Below are positions 12,901 to 24,831 of a stretch of DNA of 64,000 nucleotides, one piece after another. Location of the stretch: contig MOWL01000069.1 of NCBI GenBank assembly GCA_002110485.1, positions 1,054,001 to 1,118,000 of the forward strand. Direction: 5' to 3'. How positions within the stretch are numbered: the stretch's first letter is position 1; each line of letters begins with the position of its first letter. Origin of the DNA: Emergomyces orientalis. Its lineage: Eukaryota; Ascomycota; Eurotiomycetes; Onygenales; Ajellomycetaceae. The notes beneath the pieces are model-generated. The model worked only from the letters and a program-made list of their open reading frames with translations. It had not been told where the DNA came from and did no database searches. A program made the translations under genes and the position numbers.

Positions 12901-13971
12901 TCCGCACCCTGCTATGCATTCCACGACGCTTACGCACAGTGTTCACCCTGTTGGTCGTTGTGATTCGACATGACGGAAAAGATGTCTGCAACTGATCCGA
13001 AGCAACTTGCCAATCACAACACCACAGCCAGACTCACACATAATTCATAACCAATTAATCCCTGGATCTGGCCATGAATGTCAGCAGTCGGGTCCGGATT
13101 TCATCGATTTGTAACGCATTTTCAAACGCTACAGAAACCCCCACTGGCAAGGGCTGTTCCCTAGTAGCTGCTCTGGGCGGGGACAAAAAAGCTTGATGCC
13201 GTGTGCGTGCTGTTCATAACCGATGTTCGGCAGGAAGCTTTCTCAATGAGAGTTTATTTCATGGACCGGAGAATACACTTATCACGGCCAGCGGCGGCCG
13301 CAGCAAGCCACAATTGGCGGTAAGGCCTCTTGTAGGGTGTGAATGCTGCTAGATCGGCAGCACTCCCTGCACACATCTCGAATCAACGCTTTGAACAAAA
13401 GTTCCCACTTAGATGACGATTTACGGGCCGCCTTCCCATTCGACATATCACAGAATCCGTTCGTCTCAATTCCAGTATTTGACTCGCAGCGGTCGCATGT
13501 AGAATGCGCAAACAAATACGGCCTTTGTCCTTTTCGGGGTTTCTTGTATGACTGCATTTTGTACCTCCTTCGAGTTGCCCACACGAGTTCTCCCTCCCAG
13601 AAGAGCTCCAATCAAGGTCAAGATTGGTGATTTTTTGATTTTTTTTATCTTTCTTTTTCCCGTTGCCAATTGTTGAACAATTGGGAAGGCGGCTCCGGCG
13701 AAGGCAACTGCTGTATATATCTTTGTGGAAATGCTACCCTCTGCCTATCAACCCTACTATTCCAAAATACCTTGAACATCTTTCTGTTTGCAGCATCTGA
13801 TTGCCTCCGCAGAGGGCAGAGTGGGCAGCTAGGCGTATAACAGTCCGTCTTCTCTGACAATAATCCGGCTGTTGCTGCCCTGCAGGATCTGGTGGATGTG
13901 AAGTCCCATCGGAGCTATATTTTTCCTCTCTACTGCATATGTACGACATCGAATGAACACACTCCACAACC
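9932..13971. other. Four-kilobase region without a supported gene
   Basis: 10.0-10.8 kb is strikingly AT-rich, with T-runs near 10150 and 10270. From 11 to 13.9 kb only scattered open frames of up to about 110 codons occur, on both strands and mostly overlapping, none with recognisable domains. The part just upstream of 13972 should hold the promoter of the next gene. I cannot exclude a short spliced or noncoding transcript. Confidence 0.5.
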
Positions 13972-15178
13972 ATGTTGCTTTCTGCACTGGTCGTGTCATT
14001 TCTCCTTGCTCGCGAAGGATTCGGATTACAGGTCACAGGTGGATCTCCTTGTCAATCGTCCTGTGTCAGACCATCGTGGAATACAACGCCAGATGCTATC
14101 GTATGCCACGACCCTGAGTACAACTCCCCACCTGGAACTTATTTCGAGGAGTGTGTGAAGTGTGAATTACGAAGCCCCTACTTCCGTTCACGTTCCTTCG
14201 AAACCTACGATACGGACGTTAGATGGGGATTATGTACGTCTAAACCAGCACTGGTAACCACTTCAACATGGCCATCACTAACGTTATTGCAGACAATCTT
14301 CGTTATGCGCTCTCAACTTGTATATTCGATTTTCCAGAAGCAAAATCAGAAACCTTGTCAAGTCCATGTCAAGTGACGTGTGAACCCCTTAGGGCAGCTA
14401 TCCAGCATAATTTGCTTTCCCCGAATCCGGAGAACATGCTTGATTTCTGCGGAATGGGGGTCTTCGACGACGGCGTCATTACACAATGTGCCTCCTGTTA
14501 TAATTTGACAGAGAATGAGAGATATTTGGCCAACTGTATGGCTCCGTCCCCCTTGACGCTCTAGAATAGATGTATCCTTTACTGACAAGCAGCAAACACC
14601 CAGTCCTCGAAGCAGTCCGAGAAGGTTGCCACGCAAATCTCCCCAACGGCGTACCTTTTATGATTGATCCAAACAAGATCTTTGACGCCGAGCTTCTCCC
14701 ACCAAACACTGACATCCCCAAAGTCGAAGCCCCTGGAACGGGCAAAAGGAGCCTGAAAAACCTTATCCTCATCATCGTCTTGCCCATTATTGGATTCCTC
14801 TTATTACTGGTATGCGCATGTGGTGCATGTGTATTCTGTATTCACCGTCGTCGACGCAAGGCGAAGAGAAGGAACCAACCATCATATCTGCATGAGCGAT
14901 GGAATGACACGGGCATAATGTCACCAGTGTACAATCACCTACGTAGAAGTTGGGGAGAGCCGTCCCCTTACCAACCCGAATTCACTGGACCGTACGCGGA
15001 ATATCCCAATCAAACATATACGAATCCCGCTGAGGCCCCACAAGACATCAAGCATCCGCCAGAGGCGTATGCAATGCAATCGACCTCACCGCAATTCGCA
15101 ACAGTATCGCCCAAAACGGGCATGGAGACACCCAAATTATTACCAGCTCCTCTACCCCGCAAATCAATGAATGATTAA
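13972..15178 (+). CDS. Cysteine-rich type I membrane protein, fungal hypothetical family
   Basis: Three exons, 13972-14233, 14293-14535 and 14604-15178, giving 359 residues. Introns of 59 and 68 bases have donors GTACGT and GTATGG, with CACTAAC and ACTGAC branch sites. A signal peptide occupies about residues 1-19. The ectodomain (about 20-215) has regularly spaced cysteines (CQSSC, CVKC, CEPL, CASCYN, REGCHA), including a conserved-looking block YNLTENERYLANF that spans the second junction. One transmembrane helix lies at about 221-248 and is followed by a strongly basic stop-transfer patch (HRRRRKAKRR) and a Pro/Tyr-rich cytoplasmic tail ending KSMND. Similar proteins are widespread in filamentous ascomycetes as uncharacterised surface or integral membrane proteins. 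A role as a surface sensor or adhesion-type protein is only a guess. Confidence 0.8.
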
Positions 15179-16519
15179 AATCTTTTCCTGAGAGAAAAAG
15201 CAAACGACAGAAAAACAAATGAAAGAAAAATAAAAGAAAACAAAAAATTAAGAAAGATAATGCTTTTGTTTCCATGCGGCGTTCGATATATGGGGTATAT
15301 AAGGGTGTTTTTTCCCTCCCTTTCCTGAGCGGCCGGGTAGCAAATCGCTTCCTCCTGCTCTTGGAATTATCCGCCATCCCATTTTCCCCCCTAAATCTCG
15401 GGCTTTGTTTTTTTTCTGGTGTTATAAGGTTTATAATCTGGTTGCTCATTATTGTTGCCTGATCTTAGATATCATTGAACAGATATCTGCTGGCTGGCTT
15501 GTCTTTTTCCCATCGCTGGAACGCCCCTCTCGATTGTAAAATTTTATACCCTCCGTATACTTGCAGTTCGGCTCCTTGTTTTCCCTTTCCCGTGGATTAT
15601 TTTTTTATTTTCTTATTTCTTTCCATAAGGTACATTCATTTAATCCTTCACTTCTCCCCCCTCCTGCCCTCTATCTTCGGAGTCTCTTGATTTGGCATTA
15701 TAAATTGAACCTCCGGTGACTAGGGATTCACACTTTATTTCACCCAAGGGGAACTGGGGTTTGTACGCAAGTATATTATTGTGTGGTGGATTTATGATCA
15801 CACCACAGTGTATGATGCTATGAGAATATACATATGCAATATCTGTCAGATGGATTATATTATTCGAGAATTAAAGCATCTAGTTGAATGATGCCCAGAT
15901 TCCAGCTTTTTGACCATATTTTCCCCTCACGGACCTAGGAGCTATCAAATCAGAAGTGATCGAGGGGGAAATACAGTGCAATAAATCTTAGGCTACATAG
16001 AAAAAGCAATTGAGCTGATCTGCAGAGAGATTACTAGGGGTAAAGCCTATATAAATGGTGCTGGGCGGATAATTCTGAAGGTGTTGGCGATCGGGTGCTT
16101 TTTTATTCACGCAGTACACTGCTCTGGTCGGGCGCTGGTTTTGGTTGAAATTCAGCCCTCCTCATTTTATATTTTGAACACCATTTGTTTTGAAATAAAG
16201 AAAACAAATTCAGATTGTAAAACGATATCACACGAATTGACATGGACTAAAATGAATATGCCACGACGTGCCTACTCGAACAGAGCCAGCTATCAAACCT
16301 TGGCAGCCGTTTCTACTGTTAAAAACTCTTAGCCTTCTGTTAAAATATGGGGGAGCTTTGGCCAATCCGCTGATCTGCCGCTTATATCTTGGCTACATGC
16401 AACATCTTCCTCGGCCACCCAACCCTCCAGACAACTAACTGCCTCAATCTAGAGCCGCCAGCCAAAACCAACACTCGAGAGAGAGAGAGAAAGAAAAAAA
16501 AGAATGACCCGCCTCAATC
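15179..16519. other. Intergenic region with GA-rich leader before MED8
   Basis: The first 500 bases are AT-rich and pyrimidine-rich, likely the 3' untranslated region of the membrane-protein gene. No gene is seen. A purine tract of GA repeats running into an A-run lies at about 16477-16502, just before the MED8 start codon, and is probably in its 5' leader. Confidence 0.5.
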
Positions 16520-17382
16520 ATGGCCTCCATATCTCCCGAACAATTAAAAGTGCTCGAGCAAACCCGTCAACGCCTGGTCCAGCTAACCCAATCCCTTGCC
16601 TCGCTCATAAACAACATAAACCAAAGCGATCCCCTCCCACCCTGGTAAGGAATGCGCTGTCTAGCAATATTTATTTACTTATTTTTATATCTTTTTTAAT
16701 ATATATATTTAAAAAAGAAGGATGAGCTAACAAAAGCCCACGTTCACCAACCAGGTCCTCCCTCCAATCCCAAGCTACGATAATCTCCAACAACCTCCTG
16801 AATGTCTCCCAACAACTTACAGACCACCACGACCTCCTCTCGTCACTAGTCGCCTACCCCACCCCTCAATTCCCCGGCCGTACCGAAGCCACCATGCTCT
16901 CACAACTGCTGCGCACAAAACTCGAGCCGCGCGTCGAGGATTGGGTCTCCCAAGGCCTCTCTAAAGGCAACACGGACGCCACTAGGCTTAAAACGGGGCT
17001 TACAGAACAGCAGCTGGCGGATTTATGGCAATGGGCCCCTGTCGAGGCGAATATGGAGGCTAGAAGGCGGAATTGGGGCGGCGATTATACCCTGGAGGAA
17101 AAGGAGATGGGGGTAAAGAATGTCGTGACAGGTTTGAGGAGGAGGCTGTGTGAGGAGGATAGTGGGAGTGAAAGTCGAAGTGAAGACGAGGAAGCAGGGT
17201 CGGAAGGGGAAGGGAGTGGGATGGAGGTTGTAGGAGTGCACAGGAGAGCGGGAGGCGGTGGGGTACAGTTTGATATTTCGAGGGAAGGGGGACATGTGCC
17301 GCCTACGCCAATGTCGCCAGCACTACCATTGGAGGATGTGTTTAGGTTCATGATGACGGGTGCGGTCCCAAGTGGTCGTTGA
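16520..17382 (+). CDS. MED8: Mediator complex subunit 8
   Basis: Two exons, 16520-16644 and 16755-17382, giving 250 residues. The intron 16645-16754 has donor GTAAGG, a GCTAAC branch and acceptor ACCAG. Med8 is a head-module subunit of Mediator, the nuclear coactivator linking transcription factors to RNA polymerase II. The N-terminal helical part reads MASISPEQLKVLEQTRQRL, then NQSDPLPPW at the exon boundary and SSLQSQATIISNNLL right after it; these blocks are characteristic of fungal Med8. A further conserved stretch is LLRTKLEPRVEDWV (about residues 92-105). The C-terminal third is acidic and Ser/Glu-rich, probably disordered. A longer-looking frame beginning ATG at 16504 is out of phase with this reading. 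The gene converges with the MPDU1-like gene, with stop codons 370 bases apart. Confidence 0.93.
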
Positions 17383-17751
17383 TATGGTGGTTGCAAAAGA
17401 CGGAGTAAATATGCTGCCTTCGGGCTATTTTGGTTCTGGTGGAACTATGAACATGGAAATTTGGTGAAGCAGACATCAGAAATATTTTTACTGCATATTG
17501 CAGCGGCACTCGTCGCTCATGAGCTCTCTTGAACACATTTACGACGTAATTCTACGCATAAATTAGCTTTGTAAAACAGCCACTTGCATAATTTATATGA
17601 TATTAAAATTACCGAGAATTACACAGCCATTCTCAAGAAACATAAAATGGCCATTTGTTTGTGAATATTACCTCGCAAATATAAAAGAAGTGTAGCATGC
17701 AAAGTGAGATACAAAGGAAAACCTGCAACATATAAGAGGTTCGTGACAAAT
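17383..17751. other. Convergent intergenic spacer
   Basis: AT-rich spacer between the 3' ends of MED8 (plus) and the MPDU1-like gene (minus). It should carry both polyadenylation regions. No gene is seen. Confidence 0.5.
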
Positions 17752-18796
17752 TTATCCCCTCCGTCTCGTTGTTGGGCCCTTTCCGGAAGGGCTAGGAGAG
17801 ACGCCGGAGCTTTTTGCAACTGGGATCTGTACTTCTGCCATCCGCTGAGGTCTCTTGCCCTGCGGTTTCTTCGCTGGGGCGGTAGCCGGTCCATTCCAGT
17901 AGTACAGCATCTGCAAGCCTAACATCAGATTAAGGGAAAATCCAGCCATGAAGCCGTACAGCAGCAGCTTATCGTCGACCTCCTGGAAGGTGGTGAAAAT
18001 GCGCATCAGGGAGCCCAGGAGGTAGTTAAATACCTGATAACAAAAAGATAAGTTAGTCATAAGATTGCTGAGACAAAGTGGTATACTACGAATGTAGTAC
18101 GGAAAAAAAGTACAAAATTCCACAAAAGGTAGGAAAAGTGTATGATCCACGTACCGCGAACGCGCTCAACTGTCCTGTTCCCCCTTCCTTCCACACAGTC
18201 AGAATCTGCGGCACTTTACTCGCAAGCCCTAGCACTCCCGCGCCAGCCTGCAAGTATCCCATTGTCGTCTGGTCCACCAGCGTTTCACCACTGAACAAAA
18301 GTGCATAGACAATGCCCGCAACGCCCGCAACAAACGCGCCGGCTGCCGCGGACTGCCCGGAGAACGCGAGCACTAGGACACCAACCACAACATCCTGCGC
18401 GGCAATCAGCGCAGACTCACCGTATGTACTAAAAGGGAACTTCTGGCGTGCATTGTACGCGAGGGTAATCAGAAGGCTTGTAGTCTCGAGCGCGTATGAG
18501 GTAAACGATATCCCGGCGGAGGAGCGGGAGGAGAGAAGTTTCAGAATCTGGGGAACCTTGACTATTGCGCTGAAAGTAACGATGGCCACGCCCAGGGTTT
18601 TGGAAATTGCTAGAGGAAGACAGGCTGGATCTGCGGTCACGTCGAGGGAGCGGATAAGGGTTGAATGGCAGTGTTCGCCGAGGAGGGAGAAAAGAGCATC
18701 ATCGACAGGTTCGGGGAGGGCGGAGGTGATAGGTTTGAGGTATGGTTGTAATGGGTTGAGGAGTCTGATTTGAAGGGCTTGTTGGAGAGACTCCAT
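17752..18796 (-). CDS. MPDU1: Mannose-P-dolichol utilization defect 1 (Lec35) homologue, PQ-loop protein
   Basis: Two exons on the minus strand, 18796-18155 and 18033-17752, giving 307 residues. The intron (18154-18034, 121 bases) has donor GTACGT and acceptor TATCAG, phase 0. MPDU1/Lec35 proteins sit in the ER membrane and are needed for use of dolichol-phosphate mannose and glucose in N-glycosylation and GPI-anchor synthesis. Two PQ-loop repeats are visible, each with a KVPQIL motif: at about residues 78-83 and again near 195-200. Around them are about seven hydrophobic segments. The second exon opens VFNYLLGSLMRIFTTFQEVDDK, a typical family continuation, and the C-terminal tail is basic (KGPTTRRRG). 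Length is slightly above the mammalian protein because of this tail. It is divergent from COX10, with 534 bases between start codons. Confidence 0.9.
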
Positions 18797-19330
18797 GGCT
18801 GCTTCTCGAACTGTTAGCTGGTCTGAAAACTATTATTATTGTAGGAGTTGTTGTTCCTGTATGCGGATATGGTTATTTTAGGTCCGAGATTTGGAAGCGC
18901 AAACCTTGGAATAAAATTCCCTACCAGATATGGTTAGCCCTAGCATAATCCAACTGCCTTGGAAACGTTGGCCAAAGTTTTTAATTCCCAACTATTGAGG
19001 TACATAAACTATGACAATCGCTAAATGTTTAGGAGCCAATAGTTTTACATAAATTTATAATATAAATATATAATATTTATTTATTTTTGCTCACATTCTA
19101 TAGATTATATTCCTGAAAAGAGGGGGAAAACTGCAATCACGTGTGCCTATTTTGTGCTGACTCAGCCTGCTGTCCCCGTGATCCAGGATGGATTATCTCA
19201 ATCAAGGAATCAAAAAACCTCCAAGAATTCTACAACAACAACAACCTCATCTTGGACAGAACACATCCCCATGCGGATGGCGAGGTCTCTGTTGGCTCAG
19301 GCTGCCAATTAAGTGCATGCTGAATTGGCT
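18797..19330. other. Divergent promoter region, MPDU1-like / COX10
   Basis: Shared upstream region of two outward-facing genes. The middle (about 19040-19090) is nearly pure A/T. The track immediately before COX10 contains a GTG-started in-frame extension (from 19313), but nuclear fungal genes use ATG, so the start is placed at 19331. Confidence 0.5.
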
Positions 19331-20923
19331 ATGGCCTCACCGCTGTTAATTCTCCGCCCTGGCGTGGCCACAGACACCACCGCGCTTTGTTCCCGCTGCT
19401 TCACTCGCCTAGCGCTGCGGCCAGCGGGGTTCTCGCGGAGAAGCTTCATCGCGAGTAGTAACTTGCAAAATGGGGGATCTCAAGCTTCAGCAATACCCAG
19501 GATTCTGCGGAAAGCCTACTTTTCCCCCAACGGACTACCGGCCAGTCAATTTTCAAAAAAGGGCGTCGTCCAATGGTTGAGACGAGAATCTCAGCATACT
19601 GATCGTTCTCCTCTCTTCCACTCCGCTGCTCCCACTGTTGATAGCCAGTCATCAGCTGTGCCACCAATTGGGACAAGTAACAATCAGTCACATTCGAACG
19701 CCCCCGAGGAACTGCCTCATCGAAGGCGACAACGGCTAAAAGCCGAGCAAGAAGCAAAATCTCCCAACAATGACATCCGCCCAGATGCCTCCTCCCGCCT
19801 CTCTACTTTATCATCCTCTCTCCCGAAAACCTCCCTACGCGGGACAATGGCGGCATATCTCGCTCTTACAAAACCAAACTTATCCTTCCTCGTTGTTCTC
19901 ACCGCTACCACTACCTACGGTCTTTATCCAATCCCGACACTCCTTGCCTTGGACCCCTCAGTAACACCTCTCCCGGCACTCTCCACTTCTACTCTGACCT
20001 TTCTCTACCTCACAATGGGTACCTTTCTCGCGTCTGCAAGCGCCAACACCCTAAATATGTTCTTCGAACCACAATACGACGCCCGCATGTCCCGTACCCG
20101 TAATCGGCCCCTCGTTCGCAAACTACTCTCTCCCCGAGCCGCCCTCATATTTGCCGCCGTCACGGGAACCATAGGCGTCACTGCCCTATATATGGGTACA
20201 AATCCAACAGTCGCCGCGCTAGGTGCTTTCAATCTTTTCCTATACGCATTCGTCTACACTCCCCTCAAACGTATTTCAGTGATAAACACCTGGGTTGGCG
20301 CCATCGTTGGTGGAATACCACCTTTAATGGGCTGGGCGGCTGCCGCCGGCCAAACTGCAACAACGGGCCATGACGGTTGGCACGATCTCCTCTTTGGCCC
20401 CGACAGCCCTGGTGGTTGGCTCATGGCCGCTATCCTATTTGCATGGCAATTCCCGCACTTCAACTCCCTCTCCCACACTATCCGCGAGGAATACAAGAAT
20501 GCAGGCTACAAAATGTTAGCGTGGACGAATCCTTCACGAAACGGTCGTGTTTCACTTCGTTATTCGATCCTCATGTTCCCACTGTGTGCTGGCCTGTGGT
20601 GGTTTGGGGTGGTTGATAGAGGGTTCCTGATCGGAGGAACGCTGGTCAATTGCTGGCTAGCCAAGGAAGCGTATCGATTCTGGAAACTTCAGGGAGCAGC
20701 TGGTAGCTCGAGGGGGTTATTCTGGGCTAGTGTCTGGCATCTGCCACTACTGATGGTGGGCACGCTGGTCACTAAGAAGGGTATTTGGGATGGGGTATGG
20801 AGTAGTATGTTTGGCGAGGATGAAGAAGATGAGGATGACGAGGACTATGAAGATGACGAAATTGAGGCAAAGGCTGGTAACGTTCCCGTGGACGCATTGT
20901 TACCCACAAAACCAATATCGTGA
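19331..20923 (+). CDS. COX10: Protoheme IX farnesyltransferase, mitochondrial
   Basis: Single-exon gene of 530 residues. Cox10 adds a farnesyl chain to heme B to make heme O, the precursor of heme A for cytochrome c oxidase, in the mitochondrial inner membrane. The N-terminal region of about 160 residues is rich in Arg, Ser and Ala with few acids, as expected for a mitochondrial presequence plus linker. The UbiA prenyltransferase domain follows (about 170-480). It contains LALTKPNLSFLVVLT, the Asp-containing first motif NMFFEPQYDARMSRTRNRPL, the PLKRISVINTWVGAIVGGIPPLMGW block, and WQFPHFNSLSH with its essential His/Phe set. The C-terminus carries an acidic run of Asp/Glu (about residues 495-520). 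The first ATG in the frame that precedes all conserved motifs is used. Confidence 0.94.
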   Translation: MASPLLILRPGVATDTTALCSRCFTRLALRPAGFSRRSFIASSNLQNGGSQASAIPRILRKAYFSPNGLPASQFSKKGVVQWLRRESQHTDRSPLFHSAAPTVDSQSSAVPPIGTSNNQSHSNAPEELPHRRRQRLKAEQEAKSPNNDIRPDASSRLSTLSSSLPKTSLRGTMAAYLALTKPNLSFLVVLTATTTYGLYPIPTLLALDPSVTPLPALSTSTLTFLYLTMGTFLASASANTLNMFFEPQYDARMSRTRNRPLVRKLLSPRAALIFAAVTGTIGVTALYMGTNPTVAALGAFNLFLYAFVYTPLKRISVINTWVGAIVGGIPPLMGWAAAAGQTATTGHDGWHDLLFGPDSPGGWLMAAILFAWQFPHFNSLSHTIREEYKNAGYKMLAWTNPSRNGRVSLRYSILMFPLCAGLWWFGVVDRGFLIGGTLVNCWLAKEAYRFWKLQGAAGSSRGLFWASVWHLPLLMVGTLVTKKGIWDGVWSSMFGEDEEDEDDEDYEDDEIEAKAGNVPVDALLPTKPIS

Positions 20924-21807
20924 CCATATTGGTTTTTCATCCAAGGGGAATGGAGGACAGAGAACCATGTACACTATGTATTTCGTATTTATCACCATAT
21001 TGGCTTCTCGGCGCATCAATTTCATTGTCAGGGGGATTTCTCCACTGATTTAACAGAAACATAGCTGGCAAAATGTTTTTGAGAATCCATTTTAGCCGAG
21101 ACTTTAGAAAGCCACCCGTGGGCGACCACCGAGTGATCGAACTATTACAGCCCACGTTCCTGAAATATGTTTTTCTGAAACGCTAAGCCTTGTTCCTATC
21201 GACTTGGTGTAAGGCAAAAATTGAAAAGATTGTTCTCTTGCCATATGCTGACACTATAATGCGTCCGTCCGGTTTGAAGGTCCGATATGTCTCGCATGAT
21301 TCTTCAACGCAAATTCGGTGTTGAGGTTGGGTCTTGATGCTGACTAAGGTGGCTTCTGTTGCCGTGACCTTCGGATCCTCCACTCTTAGCCAATTAGAAT
21401 TAGCTTCACCCACGCGAAAACGAATATCTTCCATTCTGGGACTAGCGGACATAAATCCAAGTATGAACCCCGAACCCCGAACCTCGAGCCGAGAAACATC
21501 CTCACCATAACGATGGTGATGAGAGTACGATGATGATATCTCGGTTGATGGAAGTATTTTGTTAGCGCTGAGTCAAGCATATCTTTCTCGATGTGCTGGA
21601 TTGCTATTACCACCTCTTCTTTCTCCCAGTATGTAGTTCCGAGTCTGTTGCTGAAAACGGCTCTATCCAGGCACAATCTGCAACCCAGAATATTTCTAAT
21701 ACACACGTAACCCCTGGCTCGATAGTTAGCTTAATCCAATCAGTGTACATTCGTACCCGACGGTCGTTTTCTCGTGAGTGTGCTTCTCGAATGCTTGTGT
21801 ATATACC
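20924..21807. other. Intergenic region upstream of the zinc-cluster gene
   Basis: No gene is supported. Several short frames overlap on both strands (up to 106 codons) with no domain. The second half should include the promoter of the transcription factor beginning at 21808. Confidence 0.5.
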
Positions 21808-23484
21808 ATGTCCCATCCGTTGGAATCAACCCTCTCTCTTCCCACTCGGATTCAGAGAGTTGAAGGACAGACCCGAGAATTGAACGCATCGGGAAATCGC
21901 CTGGTCGGAAACCAGGTAGTATTCCGTGTAAAAAATGCTCGACGGAAGCAGCCGAATACGCCATTGTCAAAGCAAGTTAAAAATTTTACGGAGCCAGCCT
22001 TCCATCCCCGCAAACCTCACCGGAAGTCGAGGACTGGTTGCTCCAATTGTAAGAATCGGAGAATCAAGGTATGGCCTCCCCACTTCCCACTCTTTGCATT
22101 TACTACGCTACACATGTCCATGTTCGTGTATATGCATGCGCGTACTTGTCGTACCGTGCATCTTACCGCGTTTAGGATCGATATATCTGACAGGAATCGG
22201 TACCTGGACTACAGTGCGACGAAACCAAGCCGGGTTGCGGAAAATGCGACGCCTACGGCATATCCTGTGACTACTTGGCCGTGCAACCCCAGTCAAAATC
22301 AAAAACTATGTTATTTCTTGCGGATAGATGTTCTCAAACTCCCAAGATTGATTCCACCACATATTCTTTCGCAATAACAGAACTTGCCGACAAAATAGAC
22401 TCAGCATTGCGGCTTGCCCCTAATATTGATGATGACCTCAAGCATATTGCTCCAAAGCCGACCCATCGTGATTCTGTTGAAGCTCTCCATCACTTTATAG
22501 CCCTATCCTATGAAGAAAATGCTCTTAGTGACACCGGTAGAGATGTGACAAACGGGGCTATGTTGCGTATTGCGTTTCAGGTACGGGCATCGACAACCTT
22601 GACGTTCTATTACACAATAACAAAATGGTACTAACATTTATTGTCCACAGACTCCATATCTCATGCATGCTATCCTGGGGGCTGCTACATGCAACCTCAG
22701 ACGATTACTATCCTGGAAGCCATCACTCAAAATAGCCGAAAGCTACCACTGGCAACGTGCCATCACTCAATATCAAAGGGAGCTATCTACCCCGATTGGC
22801 GTGCACAATATGGACGGCCTCATGTCAACCTGTATGCTCATGGGCGTCCTTGCTTTCTCAGCAGAAGAGTACAAACCGGAGAACTCTTGGCTCTTCTCCT
22901 CCGATACCAAAGCCCTAAACTGGCTCCTCCTCCAATCCGGTCTCAGAAACCTTCTCAAGTTCACAAGCCCCTACTTGCCTCAGAGCATTTGGTACGAGGT
23001 TTTCATGGAATCCAACGATCCCATATTCAACGACCACCGCCCCGGGGTTGAGGGCCTCCATCCAGGCCTGGCTGAGCTATGCAACATCGACGAGACAACA
23101 ACAGAGGAATCAAACCCCTATCATTGGCCGCTTCGGATGCTTAGCCCTTTGCTGGATCTGGAGCCCTCTAAAAATTTCACCAAAATTACAGCATTCATGG
23201 GCATATTGTTACCAGATTATACTTCACTATTAGAGAAGAAGGATCCTAGAGCGATTCTGATCTTTGGTTATTGGCTGGCAAAGAAGTGTCAAGATAAGCA
23301 CTGGTGGATGCATCCAAGAGTTTACGCCGAATGTGTCGCTGTATGCATGTTCCTAGAAAACAGCCCGGACCCTCGAATCCTCAAACTGCTAGAATACCCG
23401 GCTGAACATTGCGGGTACCTTCTGAAGCATATTCGAGAACAGGCGACTTTTGAAGCCAATATTGATTTTCTCTGCCTCTTCTGA
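21808..23484 (+). CDS. Zn(II)2Cys6 transcription factor
   Basis: Three exons, 21808-22068, 22215-22580 and 22651-23484, giving 486 residues. Introns are 146 and 70 bases with donors GTATGG and GTACGG. The binuclear zinc cluster spans the first junction: Cys78, Cys81, Cys88, Cys95, Cys98 and Cys105, preceded by the basic HRKSRTG. The pattern CX2CX6CX6CX2CX6C is complete only when the first intron is removed, which strongly supports the splice. The remainder (about 130-486) is a helical regulatory region with HHFIALSYEENAL, TPYLMHAILGAATCNL and GLRNLLKF blocks. These resemble the Upc2/Ecm22-like class of fungal regulators rather than the classic fungal_trans domain; this comparison is from memory and moderate in confidence. 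It probably acts in the nucleus; target genes are unknown. No obvious partner cluster surrounds it. Confidence 0.88.
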
Positions 23485-24831
23485 GAGCATAGAGATGTAG
23501 ATATTGTGAGGCTTCCTTCACGATATGCATGAGACCGAAGATACCTGTATCCATCTTATCCACCTTTCCAATGCACACTAACGCCGTCGTATGTACATAT
23601 AGATTTTCTACACACCACCTCCTGTGCTCAGCAGTCAGCTAATCCCCGAGTCTCTTCAGGAACCACTGGAAGTTCTATATCTTAAATTCCTGCTCCACTC
23701 CCCGCCTCTCCACTCCACTCCACCCAACTCCATTCCATTCCATGCTCACCCACATTTACGCATATGCACCATGTCCTAGGACCATAGCCCTCAGCTCAGG
23801 TAGAGCATCTTTCACTTCCTTACTATTTCCAATGAAAGCGATTCTCCTACCGAATATGGCTATACACCCAAATGGAGTGGAGGAATTTTAATGCATTTGT
23901 CTGTTTTTGGTTATAGGACATGTTTGCTTATTGCCCACTTCTCGTGTTTTTACATTTATTCTTCTCCTCCTCTACACCTTGACTTCATGATTCAACAAGT
24001 GTTTCTGAGCGGTGGACATGACACTATTTCTAGCGAACCTAGGCAATCCTAAGACATGTTTTACATTTTTATTTCATAACTTTTGTTTTAGAATATGTAT
24101 CTAATTATCCATCTAGGTCTCTTTTTGATTTTTGATTTTGATTTTGTTTTTTTTGGAAAAGTGATTGGAATGAACTTTTATTATATAAGTGAATATATAA
24201 AACAGTCGAATCAAACTCTTTGCCTCCCGAAAGATCGATATGGTGGCAAATACAGCCAACAACTAGGAAGCTGGTGCACACGCACAGTTCGTTTACTACA
24301 TTACATGCACGGCGCAAAGCGCCTCGTCAGGCATATGTAAATATAGCCCACGAGAAGAACCCTCTGCACCCCCCGTTGGCACTAACGCATGTACGAACAG
24401 TACATAATGTTTTGTAGACTGTAATGGGCGGCGCTGCACTGGCCGGGATGTGTGGAAGCTGGACGCGATTGTTTGAACGAAGAAGACAAAACGGAATAAC
24501 AATAATAAAAGCCAACCAAGCAGCAGCGGAGAAAAGTTGAAGATATTCGATAACATGAACAGATGCTTTTATGAAGATTTAGGAGGTCGCTTTTCCCTTA
24601 TTTTTTTTCTTTTTCTTTGTGATCTCTTGGATGAAAATAAAACAAAACTCGAAACAGAAAAAGACAAGGAAAGAGTCATCACGAATATAACTCGTCAAAA
24701 TAATGCAAAAAATCACTGCGTATAACCCTGGACCTGGAAAGGGGAACATAACTTTCCGACCATTGTCTAAAAAGATCAAGAAAATTCATTGTCACATCAA
24801 AAAATAAGAAATAAAAAGTCGATGAGCATCG
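23485..24831. other. Convergent intergenic region
   Basis: Space between the 3' ends of the zinc-cluster gene (plus) and the F-box-like gene (minus). It holds a short tandem of CCACT/CCATT-type pentamers (about 23698-23744) and T-rich stretches around 24120-24160 and 24600. No gene is seen; frames are under 90 codons. Confidence 0.5.

Noticed and set aside
19313..19330. Six-residue upstream extension of COX10
   Set aside because: It begins with GTG; the ATG at 19331 is the normal nuclear start.
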